DNA of 64,000 nucleotides from Bombyx mori (GCF_030269925.1 NC_085130.1:3236501-3300500), one strand, 5' to 3'. Positions 12,154 through 24,166 are shown, numbered from the stretch's first letter. Translations and numbers: made by a program. Notes: generated by a model not told the origin, from the letters alone.

Positions 12154-12305
12154 CGTTTCTCGTACAGTCTTCAGTCTTGTTCCGCCCCTCCACCATGATA
12201 TTGTGGGCTTCGGTCTGGCTCCAACGGCTTGGCATACCAGTTCTGTGCTCTGACCTGCGACTAAAGGCCTTTTTCCACCCTGCAGACGAACCCACAGCGG
12301 GCGCA
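12154..12305 (-). CDS. Sidestep-like gene, exon f: first half of Ig3
   Basis: Acceptor TTCTATTACAG ends at 12306; donor GAAACG|GTAAGT starts at 12153. Two bases finish a codon from the missing exon, then 50 codons, ending in phase 0. The translation RPLWVRLQGGKRPLVAGQ, then STELVCQAVGARPKPTISWW and RGGTRLKTVRET, is a standard Ig half domain: cysteine in ELVC, G-x-R-P-K-P before the SWW core tryptophan. Family proteins start Ig3 with the same RPL-V block. A SINE tail (11935-12140) ends 11 bp from the donor GT. Confidence 0.88.
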
Positions 12306-12819
12306 CTGTAATAGAACACACATTGTCAAGAAGTTTGACCAGTAATATTTATTTACTTTACCATTAATAAAATTCCTTGAAAAGGCAAATTCATGAATAT
12401 GGCGCCAACTAGCTTCAGAATGAAGTTCTGTTCTCAATTGTACTCTGCAATGGCTGCTTACTCTTTGGACTAGAAGTAATGACTGCACCGCGGCAGAAAT
12501 TGACAGCTGGTTGTGAGCACCACGGAGCTAAGGTGGCTCATACCAAGCGCTACCAGAAAATATGGAAATATGTAAATGTCGTGGGTTCGATTATTATTCG
12601 AATATCGATATAGGAGTATCGAAACCTCACAAACACTTATTAATCAGGTTCTTAACATGATTTATAGTTTTATTGAGTTCCCAATATTTCGCGTTGCAAG
12701 AACCACGAGGACGGGCAGACTGCAGACTGTGGGTAGAGTATTAGACGCAGTAAATACTGTCTACCCTCTAGTCCGTTTTCCGGCGTTACCACTGGAAATG
12801 GAGGGTAGATTTTTTTCCT

Positions 12820-13132
12820 AGCTAAGCTAAGCTAAGCTAAGCTACCTTGAGATGCTATTTCAGTGTAATCTTAGCTAGTAGGCGAGCTCACGGGGCTTAA
12901 ACCGGAGTGATCCTAACACTGACCCTAGCAAGAGCAGTGCTTGGCAGACTCTACCACCGGATCGGAAACGCGACCCACTGAGAAGATTCGGCGAAAAACT
13001 CAGTGGGCTGTGTCTATGGGTTAATTCGCTCGTCGAGCCCTTCGTCGTAAGCGACGGGTTCGACGAGAACGGTGACCGGTGCTTGTGGTATCTAAAAGCA
13101 CTGTTAATGGATCGGGAGGATCCGTAATGACG
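12820..13132 (+). mobile_element. Bm1-type SINE with (GCTAA)n at its head
   Basis: Nearly full-length: GAGCTCACGGGGCTTAAACC to GGATCGGGAGGATCCG. A run of five GCTAA units (12820-12843) stands where the usual TTTTTCCTACCTATGCTGATA head would be. Confidence 0.82.
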
Positions 13133-13631
13133 GGAGGGTAGAGTTAAAGAGAATTAATTGTGTAAATGAAAAGTGTCCGTCGAAATATATTTAAATTAGA
13201 ATGGCGCCACATTAACCTCACCGTAAATTTTAAAGGAAGCGCCAAATATTATTTAAGTAAGTTTGAGAAGTTTTTCCCATAACTGCTCTGTTATTTAGAT
13301 ACTTTATCATAAAATGAAATGTTAGTTAATCAATAATCGTTCTATTCACAGTTTACGAATAAAATCACTCTTGGTGTACGTTTTCTTTAGGGCTATATTT
13401 ACTGCATTATTTTATATAGTTGTTAAAATTTTCAATAGTTAACTATTTTAGTCGAAATTATATAAAAAAAATAACTCGACATAATATTTTGTTCATATAC
13501 AATTGCTACATTCATGCCATACCCTTTGTCAACACCAGCGCGATTGTGACAGGTTTTTGAACTGTTATTTATAGCATACAGCTGGAAACTTTTTTAAACT
13601 TTTCTCCCATATAAGATAATTCTCCTTTTTA

Positions 13632-14376
13632 GGGTTGATTCGACCAAACAAGAGTAAATCTTATTCTTAGAATAACTCGTCAGTTAATCGAGAGTAAATC
13701 AATTTTACGTTTTACCATCTACAATTCTAAGGATAGTGGGCTTATTCGGGAATTGTTACTATACCGCCGTTTCGCACGGAATAACGAAGCTATTCCTAGA
13801 ATAAAGTAATGGCGTCTGTCAGTCTAATCATCTGATTTCTGTCATTTCATAAATATTTATTCTGTTTTAATTTAAAGTCAACGCAATGCACTAAATTATT
13901 ATTAATAGTCTGGCATTGTATAATGCAACGTTTAAACGAAAAAAGATAAAACCACACGACAAAACTTGACAATTCTCTCAAACAAACAACAAATAAAATT
14001 AATACGTTTGACAGCTAGATATCTTGATAATGTATCGAACTGTTTATTTGTTTTTTGGTGTACAATAAAGAATACTCTCTCTCTCTCTCTCTCTATCTTA
14101 CACTACAGCTACTTTTTCACACTAAAATACGGCAAAATCGAGTTGACGCTATCTATGTATGTCCTTACACTATGCCGTTAAACAACAACATTTATTTGCC
14201 GGATTTTATTTTCGTTCACCATTCACTATGCTATTCGCGTATTGTTATTCCTAGCGCAAGTATACTATCGTTTACGTGGAAAAACGCCTATGGATTTACT
14301 CGAGATTAAAATCATGGAATAGGTTATTCCTCGTATAGTTACTCGTGTATAAATTTAAGTTTGGTCGAATCCACCC
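13632..14376 (-). mobile_element. PIF/Harbinger-type MITE, copy 2
   Basis: 745 bp, reverse orientation to copy 1, ends GGGTTGATTCGACCAAAC and TTTGGTCGAATCCACCC, TTA on both sides (13629-13631 and 14377-14379). Longer than copy 1 mainly because a LINE 3' end with a (TC)n tail sits inside at about 14025-14097. Confidence 0.85.
14025..14097 (+). mobile_element. LINE 3' end with (TC)n tail, nested in the MITE
   Basis: Reads ATGTATCGAACTGTTTATTTG, then GGTGTACAATAAAGAATA and (CT)n. The same end occurs at 36486-36553 and, in a related form, at 46680-46743 and 47330-47396. Absent at the same place in MITE copy 1. Confidence 0.75.
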
Positions 14377-14517
14377 TTAGTCACCCTAATACTGGACTAT
14401 TCTCATAACAACCATCGCTATCATTCCGGTTGAATTCACCATTTCGCTATTTCAATTATTTCTTGGACCGGTCTATGTATATATAGTGGCTTTCAGTTGA
14501 TGAAAATATAAACGTAC

Positions 14518-14892
14518 TGTTACGCGCTGGGGTTCGGGATAAATAAAATTTCACCAAAGTACAACTTAAAACTGTATTCAACACTTAAAACACTTCATAA
14601 ACACTTTAAAACACTCAATTCGCTCGTTCCGCTTCGCTTCAGGTGATCCGTTCGCTGTTTCGCTTTCGTATTTTCGATTACTGACTGACTGCGTGCCATC
14701 CCTACAACGCTTTTATAGCCGATGCATCATCCCTAGAGCTATCAAGAATATTCCACACCTCTCTAGTAGTAGTTTCCGGTATCTGACAATAGATGGCGTT
14801 GTACCTCTCGAGCGTTTCTAGGTACTTCTAGATCCTTCGATATTCGTTCGGACTATTCGGCGATAGATGGCGTTACTCTTACTGGCGTAACA
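14518..14892 (+). mobile_element. Probable solo LTR
   Basis: 375 bp, starts TGTTACGC and ends GCGTAACA, so it has TG...CA ends with an 8-bp inverted repeat. No internal retrotransposon sequence on either side. Flanks are GTAC and ATAC, an imperfect 4-bp target repeat. The body contains AGATGGCGTT twice. Confidence 0.65.
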
Positions 14893-16350
14893 ATACAATC
14901 CCTAATACCAGTCAACCAACGTATTATAATAAACTTCAATTAAACGGTTCTCACGCCGATTAAGAGTCTAATTCGAAAATCAGATACGATACCCGTTTGA
15001 CTGAACTACCGGACCGTGTGTGTTCGTAGCAAATTGAATTTTAATGACTTTAAAAAAAATGTTAATTTTCCTTTCGGCGGGGGAGCATTGAATTAATATC
15101 TGGCCTAAGCCTTGTTCGACGCTGATCAATCTGTGAATGAATTCGAATTTGACGGGCCGGTGATCAATGGTATTTTGACGAAGGGTTTTTAATTCAATGA
15201 TACATATTTTATTTTCGTTAATTCGATAAATTAGAAATTGTTTTTTTTTTCTTTTTTTTTTTGTATTTTATTTTTTCTTGTAAAGTGCAAACGAGCTGCA
15301 TTATGTTAACATGGAGCCTATAAAACAACGTCGATTTCGTGACCCATCTTGAGACATGAGGTCGACCTTAAAGGAGCATAGTTAAACAACAAAAAAAATG
15401 CCACAGGTTATTAATATAAAGCTAGCGAACGCAACTTACGTCCGTGTGACGTCATTTGTGGTTAACTAAAGTGCAATTTATTCGTAGATTAATTATACAC
15501 TACAGTGTTTATCGTGACTTGTAAATTATGAGATACTATTAATTTAATTATTTAAAATAAATTACATTCGATAAAAATTGGGCTCGAATGATCGTTGCAA
15601 TTTGATTTGGTACTGTTTGTCGTAAAAAGAAGATTTTCAGAAAAAATTGTAGCCTAAGTGTTAGGTCTGATAAATCGTATCTAGCGATGCAACTATGCTG
15701 GTCTTCAAATCCCGCGGGCAGGTACCAATTTTTACACACACATAGGTATAAATAACATCGTGTAATGAAAAAATAGAACACGTAAAATATCTATTAAAAT
15801 AGCTATAACTGCTTTTGATGATTAAACGCTAGCTAGCCGTAGGCAGCGGCTTGGCTCTGCCCCTGGCATTGCTGAAGTCCATGGGCGGCGGTAACCGCTC
15901 ACCATCAGGTGGGCCGTATGCTCGTCTGCCTACAAGGGCAATAACAAAAAAAAAACTAATTTAAAAATAAACTAATCAAAATTAAACTAATAAAACTAAT
16001 TTTTGATGGCAATGAGTCAGTTCGGGTAGTTACCGCTATCCTTCCACAACAGAAATGGGTAGGACAGTGAATCCTCTGCAAAACCTTCTAATCTACAAAA
16101 TATTCATATTTAATATAGAAAAGGACTTGGAGGAGGCCTTCACCATGCTTAATGGGTTCCTGCCAAACATAAGTGAAGAAAATTAAAATTATTATATACC
16201 TATTTACTTTGTATTTTAGCAGGAAATAAAAGGCTTTTTATTTATTTTATTTTATTTATTATTAATATAGAAAAATTAAATATGAATCACGAAATTCACA
16301 CCAAAAAAAAAAATTAATCAGTTGTACTAATAAAAAAATACAGAAGAATA
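14893..16350. other. Intronic DNA with one LINE tail
   Basis: AT-rich sequence with a long T run at 15240-15265 and the LINE tail at 15842; otherwise nothing I can name. Confidence 0.5.
15842..15955 (+). mobile_element. LINE 3' tail
   Basis: GGCTTGGCTCTGCCCCTGGC to CCTACAAGGGCAATAACAAA. 5'-truncated. Confidence 0.82.
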
Positions 16351-16357
16351 AATTCAC

Positions 16358-16395
16358 CTTTCACGACCGCTTTCACTTCCTGGGCCATTATGATT
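16358..16395 (-). CDS. Candidate small exon: possible G strand of Ig2
   Basis: The gap between exons e and f should hold about 15-25 residues and leave one base over. Here, before a GTGAAT donor, one frame reads IIMAQEVKAVVK and leaves a G, which with the TG at the start of exon f gives valine and the join KAVVKV-RPLWVRL. That resembles a G strand leading into Ig3. Against it: the acceptor (GTATTGTAG) is weak, and its phase does not fit the phase-0 end of exon e, so another tiny exon or a different acceptor would be needed. Treat as a lead only. Confidence 0.25.
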
Positions 16396-16865
16396 CTACA
16401 ATACCCTTTGCTTGGTTAACAAAAGGGTCAAACCGAACTATTCAACCCTGCCCGAGCCCTTTTTTAGACCACTTAAGACAATTAAGCAGTTTTTTTTTGT
16501 TTGGAACACCCTTTATAGGGCACCTCGAGCTTTTAGGTAAAACTCTTTCGAGGCTGTTTACGAATAAAAATAAAAGGGTTAAGGGCACTTTATAAACGCT
16601 CCTTTGATAATTGTAATCAAGGAAAAACTGAAGGGTTTGGCTAACGCGTTTGTGACTTATTCGACTTATACCTCAGGGATTTTTGATCTTACATAAAACA
16701 AAAAAGAGCGTCTCGGCTTGAACTAATATAAGTTGAACTATTTAATATTGAATTTGTTGAACTTGAGAAGAGCTTAGAGATTATTATTTAAATTAAAGCT
16801 TAATAATATGATAATGTAAGAAAAATTTAAAACATAATTGAAAAAATACATAAATAGTTATTTTT

Positions 16866-17105
16866 TATTTTTTGCTTAGGTGGATGGACGAGCTCACATC
16901 CCACCTGGTGTTAAGTGGTTACTGGAGCCCAAAGACCTCTACAACGTAAATGCGTCACCCACCTTGAGATATAAGTTCTATGATCTCAGTATAGTTACAA
17001 CGGCTGCCCCACCCTTCAAACCGAAACGCATCACTGCTTCACGGCAGAAATAGGCGGGGCGGTGGTATCTACCCGCGCGGACTCACAAGCGGTCCTACCA
17101 CCAGT
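16866..17105 (-). mobile_element. CAATAAA-type short repeat
   Basis: Minus copy. A plus-oriented partial copy at 17295-17367 faces the chimeric SINE at 17370. Confidence 0.82.
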
Positions 17106-17369
17106 AGGTTATTATATAAAACAGAGAGTGTTATATGAAGAACTCTTTATCACGACAAAATCCAAAAGTAGATACTTCTATCTTCATTACGAAGTTAGCG
17201 CTTGTCAAGCCGTGGAGCGCGTTTAGTATTAAAATGAAGAAAAATAAATCTAGGCGTCCAATATGAATCACTAATTCAAATGTGGACGAAAACTGGTAGT
17301 ACCTCCCTGTTTCACCCGTGAAGCAGTAATGCCTTTCGGTTTGAAGGGTAAGAGGCAGCCGTTGTAGAG

Positions 17370-17812
17370 TTTTTTTTTTTTTTTTTATTGCTTAGATATG
17401 TGGACGAGCTCACAGCCCACCTGGTGTTAAGTGGTTACTGGAGCCCATAGACATCTACAATGTAAATGCGCCACACACCTTGAGATATAGTTCTAAGGTC
17501 TCAGTATAGTCACAACGGCTACCTCACCCTTCAAACCGTAACGCATTATTGCTTCACGGCAGAAATAGGCGGGGCGGTGGTACCTACCCGTGCGGACTCA
17601 CAAGAGGTCCTACCACCAGTAATTACGCAAATTATAATTTTGCGGGTTTGATTTTTATTGCACGATGTTATTCCTTCATCGTGGAAGTCAATCGTGAACA
17701 TTTGTTGAGTACGTATTTCATTAGAAAAATTGGTACCCGCCAGCGAGATTCGAACACCAGTGCATCGCTCGGATGCACCGGAAGTCTTATCCTTTAGGCC
17801 ACGACGACTCAA
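17370..17812 (-). mobile_element. Chimeric SINE: tRNA-like head plus CAATAAA tail
   Basis: Minus strand from GTCGTCGTGGCCTAAAGGAT (tRNA-like A-box region) through GTTCGAATCTCGC (B box) and AAATCAAACCCGCAAAATTA to the GGTGGTAGGACC body and the AATAAA tail. About 440 bp. Confidence 0.82.
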
Positions 17813-17924
17813 CTCATATTTAACTCAACTCATATTTTAGAACTCATATTTAATGAGTGGCGGCATTTACGTTATAGATGTCTATGGGCTCCGGTAATCA
17901 CTTAACACCAGGTGGGAACAATCA

Positions 17925-18156
17925 CGCCACGTTAACTGGTCCCGTGATAAGTTCGTAAATAACTTGTGTTACAGGTACCAGATAACGGAAATAAATGTAA
18001 GATTTTTATTATACACATACATATATTTAATATACATCCGTAACCCTGGAAAAGTCGTTTATATATATCATACAAACATCTGCCCTTGGCGGGATTCGAA
18101 CCCGCGACCCCCTTGTGTAGTGACCATGTCACTGACCACTACATCAGACGGTCGTT
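17925..18156 (-). mobile_element. tRNA-headed SINE of a second type, copy 1
   Basis: Minus strand: GACCGTCTGATGTAGTGGTC is an A-box-like tRNA head, GGTTCGAATCCCGCCAAGG the B box. It runs through a region ending in GTTAACGTGGCGTG. tRNA-derived, not a working tRNA gene: three copies share the same 3' body. Confidence 0.8.
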
Positions 18157-18496
18157 AAAATTAGCAATAGTAACCCTTTAATTCGAACCGTTTCAAAAGT
18201 TTAATAGAATTTAATGCAGAACCTCTCAATGAAAAAAAGCGAACGCATGCCTTCCCTAAACTAATGCGGTTAACGCACTGCTTTATTCACCAAAGGGAGG
18301 GTTCACAATCGCGTGTTTAGTTTCAATGGTGCGTACAAAGTCATTGTTTTATTAGCGAGTGTGAGAATTTTATCGTTGAAGTGCGAAATGATTTGCGTTC
18401 AAGTTATGAATGATTTTAAAGGGGGTACTTTGAATAATATTATTATTTTTAGCAAATATAATGTTCTGTATTTTAAAATACGAAATTACTATTACT

Positions 18497-18830
18497 AGAG
18501 GTCTCGCAGTAGTCGAAATTCGACTATAATTAATTGGTATTGTAAGTTTGTACACTATTATGATTGTATTTTCAACGCCAAGACTACACTATAGAAAAAT
18601 ATTAATAAAGACAAACAATATTTAATCTACTCTCAATATGACAACAGACGTCAAGAACAAAAGTTTGACAATAAATAAATAGTATGCATGCGTGTGTGTT
18701 TCAAATACATGGTAGTGTGTGTAATGTTTTCTTTATTGATTTAATGTATCTTTTATGCATTATTTTAAAATATTATCATTGTGCACTTCTTCTCTATATT
18801 CTCTATAAGTGTGTAAAATTTCATACTCCT
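18497..18830 (+). repeat. Unclassified repeat, copy 1
   Basis: AGAGGTCTCGCAGTAGTCGA through TTTGACAATAAATAAATAGT to TAAGTGTGTAAAATTTCATA. Matches 60135-60490. Confidence 0.75.
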
Positions 18831-19199
18831 CCGTCCGCGCAATTTTTGTTAAAAGGGGTACAAAGTTTTTGCATCACGTATTAATACATATATAGATATG
18901 TCAGAACCAGCGGACCCGCCCTCGCTTCGCTTCGGAAACTGTAATTTATTATTTATTTTTCCACTATTAAATGGATGTAATTATGCATATAAACCTTCCT
19001 CTTCAATCACTCTATCTATTTAAAAAAACCGCATCAAAATCCGTTGCGTAGTTTTAAAGATTTAAGCATACATAGGGACAGACAGATATAGGGACAGAGA
19101 AAGCGACTTTGTTTTATACTATGTTTCATTAAAAAATATTGTTACACGATAATGTTTGCAAACTGGATATGTTAAATATGAAATTCTTTACAAGCATCG

Positions 19200-19770
19200 A
19201 GTTTAAGTTTGCTAACACTAGCCCTAGCAAGAGCAATGTGTGGCGGTAGCCATCATACAAAAATGATTTGACAGATGCCTGAATCTCGCTTACGACATTT
19301 TCAAGATAAGCTTACATATATATAAGTTCCGAACGACAACATTCGGACCGTCTACCGAGCAATATCACCCGGTCAATGGAAGACCTTCCCTCTGTCGTTA
19401 AGCCTTCCCAAACACTGCTTGTTTTTTTTTTTATTGCTTATTTGGGTGGACGAGCTCACAGTTCACCTGGTGTTAAGTGGTCACAGGAGCCCATAGACAT
19501 CTACAACGTAAATGCGCCACCCACCTTGAGATATAAGTTCGAAGGTCTCAAGTACAGTTACAACGGCTGCCCCACCCTTCAATCCGAAACGCATTACTGC
19601 TTCACGGCAGAAATAGACAGGGTGGTGGTATCTACCCGTGCGGACTCACAAGAGGTCCTACCACCAATAAAGTGCCTCCCTGAATCTATCCGGTGGTAGA
19701 TTCGCGAATTCGGAATCGTGACCCACTCAGAAGATCCGGCGAGACACGATGGGCTGTATCTATAGGTCAG
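19200..19770 (+). mobile_element. Bm1-type fragments on both sides of a minus-strand SINE
   Basis: AACACTAGCCCTAGCAAGAG at 19213 and CTATCCGGTGGTAGATTC to GATCCGGCGAGACACGATGG at 19686-19752 are Bm1 pieces. Between them a tRNA-less SINE of the CAATAAA type lies at 19420-19672 (minus). Confidence 0.55.
19420..19672 (-). mobile_element. CAATAAA-type short repeat
   Basis: Minus copy with TTTTTTTTTTATTGCTTA to CCTACCACC. Confidence 0.82.
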
Positions 19771-20305
19771 TAGATGTAAAACACCCGGTCAGAGAAAACA
19801 TTCATGCCGATTCATTGTCTTTTCATCAAGTTGGCGTGTTGTTTAGACTCAGTTCTTGCTCACGGGAAACTTTCCAGAACTTTCCGTTAGTTAGTTCGTA
19901 ATTTGTTTCAAATCGCCGAAGCGGACGAAATGAATTTTAAAGTTTAAACGGGATTTGTTGAGATCGTGCACAACTATATCTATACATATAAATAAAATTA
20001 GAGTGTCTGTTTGTAATATTGAAATAACCGCTTTTTACTACATGCATATGAATATATATACGGTACATACACCAAAATATTTTTTTTTATAATTTTAGTC
20101 TGTCTGTCTGTTTGTTCCGGCTAATCTCTGGAACGGCTGGACCAATTCTGATGAGACTTTCACTAATAGGTAACTGATGATATAAGGAGTAACTTAGGCT
20201 ACATTTTAGACTATCTTCTCCCCGCGGCGTCGCCCGCAGTTATTGACGTACCTATCCATAATAAAATTTAATGTTTCCGAAGCGAAGCGAGGGCGGGTCG
20301 CTAGT

Positions 20306-20665
20306 CTTATATATAAAATTCTCGTGTCACAATGTTAGTTACCATACTCCTCTGAAACGGTTTAATCGATTTTTATGAAATTTTATATGCATGTTCAGTA
20401 GGTCTGAGAATCGGGTACTATCTATTTTTCATACCCCTAAGTGATAAGGGTTGTCCACCCCTAAACATTTATTTTTTATTTTTTGGACAATTTTTTTTTT
20501 TATAGTAATAGTGCGTTATGTTGTTATTTTTATATTCCCTCATCGTTCACAGCGCTACACGACTCTTTCACTCTTTTACACACATTATGTTAGTTTTTTT
20601 TCTACACTAGAAATTCTTTAGACTTCTTATGTATGGCAAAAGAACGTTTGCGTGGTCACCTAGTT
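20306..20665 (+). mobile_element. Helitron-like non-autonomous element
   Basis: Starts TCTTATATATAAAATTCTCG and ends GCGTGGTCACCTAG followed by T, the TC...CTAG form of Helitrons, with the body (TACCATACTCCTCTGAAACG) common in moth genomes. Preceded at about 19970-20300 by another fragment of the same general kind. Confidence 0.55.
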
Positions 20666-20770
20666 ATATAAACTTCTCTGTGTACCAATAAGGGTAAAAT
20701 ACCGAGCTAGTTATTTTTTTTTTACTTTCCTTGTAGGCAGACGAACCTACCTGATGGTGAGTGGTTAATT

Positions 20771-21012
20771 TTTTTTATTGCTTAGATGGGTGGACGAGCT
20801 CATAGCCTACCTGGTGTTAAGTGGTTACTGGAGCCTATGGACATCTACAGCGTAAATGTGCCACCCACCTTGAGATATAAGTTCTATGGTCTCAAGTATA
20901 GTTACAACGGCTGCCCCACCCTTCAAACCGAAACGCATTACTGCTTTACGGCAGAAACAGACAGGGTGGTGGCACCCACCCGCGCGGACTCACAAGAGGT
21001 TCTACCAACAGT
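20771..21012 (-). mobile_element. CAATAAA-type short repeat
   Basis: Minus copy; a 45-bp LINE-tail fragment (20723-20767) precedes it. Confidence 0.82.
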
Positions 21013-21299
21013 AATGAAGTTTCTCTCGAACCTTCTCGTAGCCGTTTCTATATTTCGCGACTCATCTATCATGTTACGATACGAAAAAGAAAAAAGAATA
21101 CAACTTTTACTTGGTAATTTGATATGGCTTTGATACTTGTTTATGATTATAAGTGACGATTATGTTTTATTCTTATTGGGAAACCGCTGACGGACGTGTG
21201 GCTTTCCGTCAATGTCTTTTCTGTGAATGTTTAGGCTACGTATGTTGCACAGGAGAATACTTTATCCCAAGACTGCTGTGCTGCGATTATTAATTTATA

Positions 21300-21725
21300 A
21301 AAATAATAGTTTAAAAAAACTAACAAAATACGCTTTTATAGAAAATCCTACTAAAAAATAGAAAATAAATCTTAATAAATTTGAATTAAAAATAGTGTAA
21401 GAAAAAATGATTATATTGTAAAAAAAAGCGTGGAGTGCTTTTCAGGATATTATCAAAATAACCCTTCTACTCATATCTGTTCATAAAATATTTATAGCTA
21501 CTGATACCCATGCTATTTTATAGTTGGATTTTTATAAGTTGAATTTCAATATTTTCAATTTTTTTTCCATTTTTTTAATGGTAAATTGTCATCGGTTCTT
21601 AATAAGTATACCAAATTTCGAGTTAATCCGACGGTTCGAAGGGGGTCAAAATCATGTTCGAAGATTCCGTTACATATTAACATACTAACATACATATGTC
21701 TGAAGCTAATAAAAGCGTATTAATA
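21300..21725 (+). repeat. AT-rich GCG-TATT repeat family
   Basis: Longest single copy, from TAGTTTAAAAAAACTAACAAA to GAAGCTAATAAAAGCGTATT. Unclassified. Confidence 0.7.
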
Positions 21726-22089
21726 ATGGCGCTACTGCCTTTTGTGAGCCTAATCTAATTTTGCTCCTAAAATCTCTGCTTAGTGACAAAGTTAATTTCA
21801 AAGCTTGTGTCTCTTACGTCCCTAGCTAATCACATGATCTAATATAGATATGTCGGCGCAAAGTCACTATTTAATTAACCAAAAATAGTTAAAGTTAACT
21901 GTTTAATTAATGTTACGCATGTCAACAATTGTTTAAGACGGTATTCAAGAGAATTCATTAAACCAGCAATCTCCGTCAGATATAATCTAGGGTCTTCCAA
22001 ATGACTTTGACTGACTCGGTGGTGAAGTAGTTAAAGCTTCTGAGTGTTACGCCGCGGGTTGTGGATTCGATTCCCACAACAGTTAAAGA

Positions 22090-22392
22090 CACGTATCCAC
22101 ATTCTTTTGACCACACCACAAGCACCGGTCACCGTCCTCGTCGAACCCGTCGCTTGCGACGAAGGGCTCGACGAGCGAACTAACCCATAGACACGGCCCA
22201 CTGAGTTTCTCGCCGGATCTTCTCAGTGGGTCGCGTTTCCGATCCGGTTGTAGATTCTGCGAAGCAATGCTCTTGCTAGGGTCAGTGTTAGCAACTCTCC
22301 GGTTGAGCCCCGCGAGCTCACCTACAAACGTTAGGGTGAAGCTGAAATAGCCTCTCAAGGCTATCAAGGCATAGGTAGGAAAAAAAATATAT
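22090..22392 (-). mobile_element. Bm1-type SINE
   Basis: Minus-strand, almost full length, CACAAGCACCGGTCACC at its far end and AGGCATAGGTAGGAAAAAA at its 3' tail. Confidence 0.85.
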
Positions 22393-22604
22393 CTAGTGAC
22401 CATAACACAGGGAATCTTAATTTGGGGAAGGATGGCCGTGCGTGATTTGTTCCTAGTTATTCTAAATCTCAATGAATGTGACGGAGTTAATTGTGTTTCT
22501 GTTTCAGGCAAACAAATAGTTTAGAGGATTTGGAATGTCTAATGAATTAGTATTGTCAGAACAAGCTTCATCGATTGTGGATTCAGTAATGTATTTGTTT
22601 TCGC

Positions 22605-22787
22605 TGGATCTTCTCAGTGGGTTGCATTTCCGATCCGGTGGAAGATTCTGCGAAGCACTGCTCTTGTTAAGGCCAGTGTTAGCAACACCTCCAGTTTGAG
22701 CCCCGAGATCTCACCTACACGCTAGGGTAACGCTGATATAGCCTCTCAAGGCTATCAGCAAAGGTAAGAAAAAAAGAAGAAAAAAAA
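22605..22787 (-). mobile_element. Bm1-type SINE, truncated
   Basis: CTGGATCTTCTCAGTGGGTT to ATCAGCAAAGGTAAGAAAAA. Confidence 0.82.
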
Positions 22788-22789
22788 GA

Positions 22790-23497
22790 CGTGTGGCACT
22801 CGGGGACTGCCGCGGTAAAGCTATTGCAAAGCATTTTTTATCAACTTATGCAATTACAATTAGACAATAATAATTTAATATTAAAACAATAATAAAAATA
22901 AGACCACGCTATATTTATAAACATTAACAAAAGCAAAACATTAACTGTCTCCTTCACACTCTTAAGCTAGACCGCGTGAGAAAGAGATGGGCAGACTTTT
23001 CATGATGCTCATGCAGTGCGACGTCACGCCGCTCGCTTATTCACAAATACTACACCAGCGCAACGTGTGAATGTGTTGAACGCGAGCTACATAGTACACG
23101 TAGTGGGGGTGTCAGCTTATTTTCGTTACGGGATTTCTTGATTCAGTCGGCGCGCTCAAGGCCCGCGATAGAAGCTATGCAATAGCTTAAAAAAAGCGGT
23201 ATATAAAACGAATACCACATCCAATCCTTCCAAGCTCCACGGACCGGTACAGTCGCGTACTGAACTACATCAAACTGTCAATTAGGGTTTTAGATTAACA
23301 TCTTTATGCGTCACCGTGGCTTCGGCTTTTTTGACTTTGATAATTTACGTTCACAATTTTGCGGCTCGGCGAATATGTGGATGTGTTTTTTTTTCTTTCA
23401 CAACATTGTGTCGTTGACGTTACTAAATATAAATTTATGGGGCTTATTTTTTTTTTTGGTTTATTAGCACAGGAATGACTAACATGTTAGAATATGT
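22790..23497. other. Intronic DNA, nothing recognised
   Basis: Single-copy-looking, with a GC-richer patch at 22970-23180. No ORF or exon seen. Confidence 0.45.
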
Positions 23498-23905
23498 CTT
23501 TGGTTTTTTGACGTGATAACGTCTTATAATTCGACGGAGCCGGCTGCACGCACGAAAAAACATGACTCATGCGGCGTTACCTCGCTCTGAGGCGTTCCAT
23601 TTAAAGCTTGAAGTGCAAGCAGCCTCCGCGTTCGGCAGCGTTCGACATCTGTCTCTCCTACTTGAGTGAGCGATGCATCCGCGTGGACAGCTGTTATACA
23701 ATACTACATTTACAATAATTTACATGTTTTCGTCAAGTATGAAGTTCAGTGAAAAGTGAATGTGGTGTCAATTGTTTATAGCAACGATAATTGCGATAAT
23801 TGAAAAATGAAACCATTCCATCAGAATTTTCTTATGACGTTGTCACGTTCAACTATCGTCAGTAAACCGACTTTACAGACAACCGATTTTTTTCAGTTAC
23901 ATTAT
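23498..23905 (+). repeat. Unclassified repeat, copy 1
   Basis: From TTTTTTGACGTGATAACGTC to AAACCGACTTTACAGACAAC. A second copy of about 400 bp is at 55538-55940. Coding not seen. Confidence 0.75.
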
Positions 23906-23911
23906 TAGGGC

Positions 23912-24166
23912 ATGATTAAGAGACTGAGAAAATCCTGCGAGATCCTCAGCGAGTTCTGCCCAACAATTAACAACAAAAAGATAGTTTTAGTTAATAAGGC
24001 AAACGATTCTCAAATTATGCACCATAATAACGACTTTGATTCATTCAAAATAGAGCACACTTTACAATATAAGCTAGATAAAGGACCACAGTATTTAATG
24101 CAGGAAAAAAATAAAAAAAACATCAAATTTAAACCGTCATTACTGATCGATAAAATAACATCATAA
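23912..24166 (+). CDS. Small ORF, unknown, doubtful
   Basis: 84 codons, MIKRLRKSCEILSEFCP at the start, lysine- and asparagine-rich, no family recognised. It begins just after an unclassified repeat and has an acceptor-like TTTTTTTCAG at 23889-23898. It could be chance in AT-rich DNA. Confidence 0.15.
   Translation: MIKRLRKSCEILSEFCPTINNKKIVLVNKANDSQIMHHNNDFDSFKIEHTLQYKLDKGPQYLMQEKNKKNIKFKPSLLIDKITS

Noticed and set aside
14985..15035. ATNTHGPVV-like minus reading tested as the missing Ig2 exon
   Set aside because: No AG before it and a stop soon after.
17735..17812. tRNA-Arg-like gene
   Set aside because: Part of the chimeric SINE, repeated at 24812, 34785 and 58220.
18060..18156. tRNA gene with a good B box
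   Set aside because: Three copies share the same non-tRNA 3' body, and the acceptor arms do not pair; a SINE head.
19376..19699. 107-codon plus frame, similar to 20786-21133
   Set aside because: Translation of the CAATAAA-type repeat; the same peptide phrases occur in every copy.
22083..22511. 142-codon minus frame
   Set aside because: Most of it is a Bm1 SINE read through; the start near 22511 has no recognisable domain.
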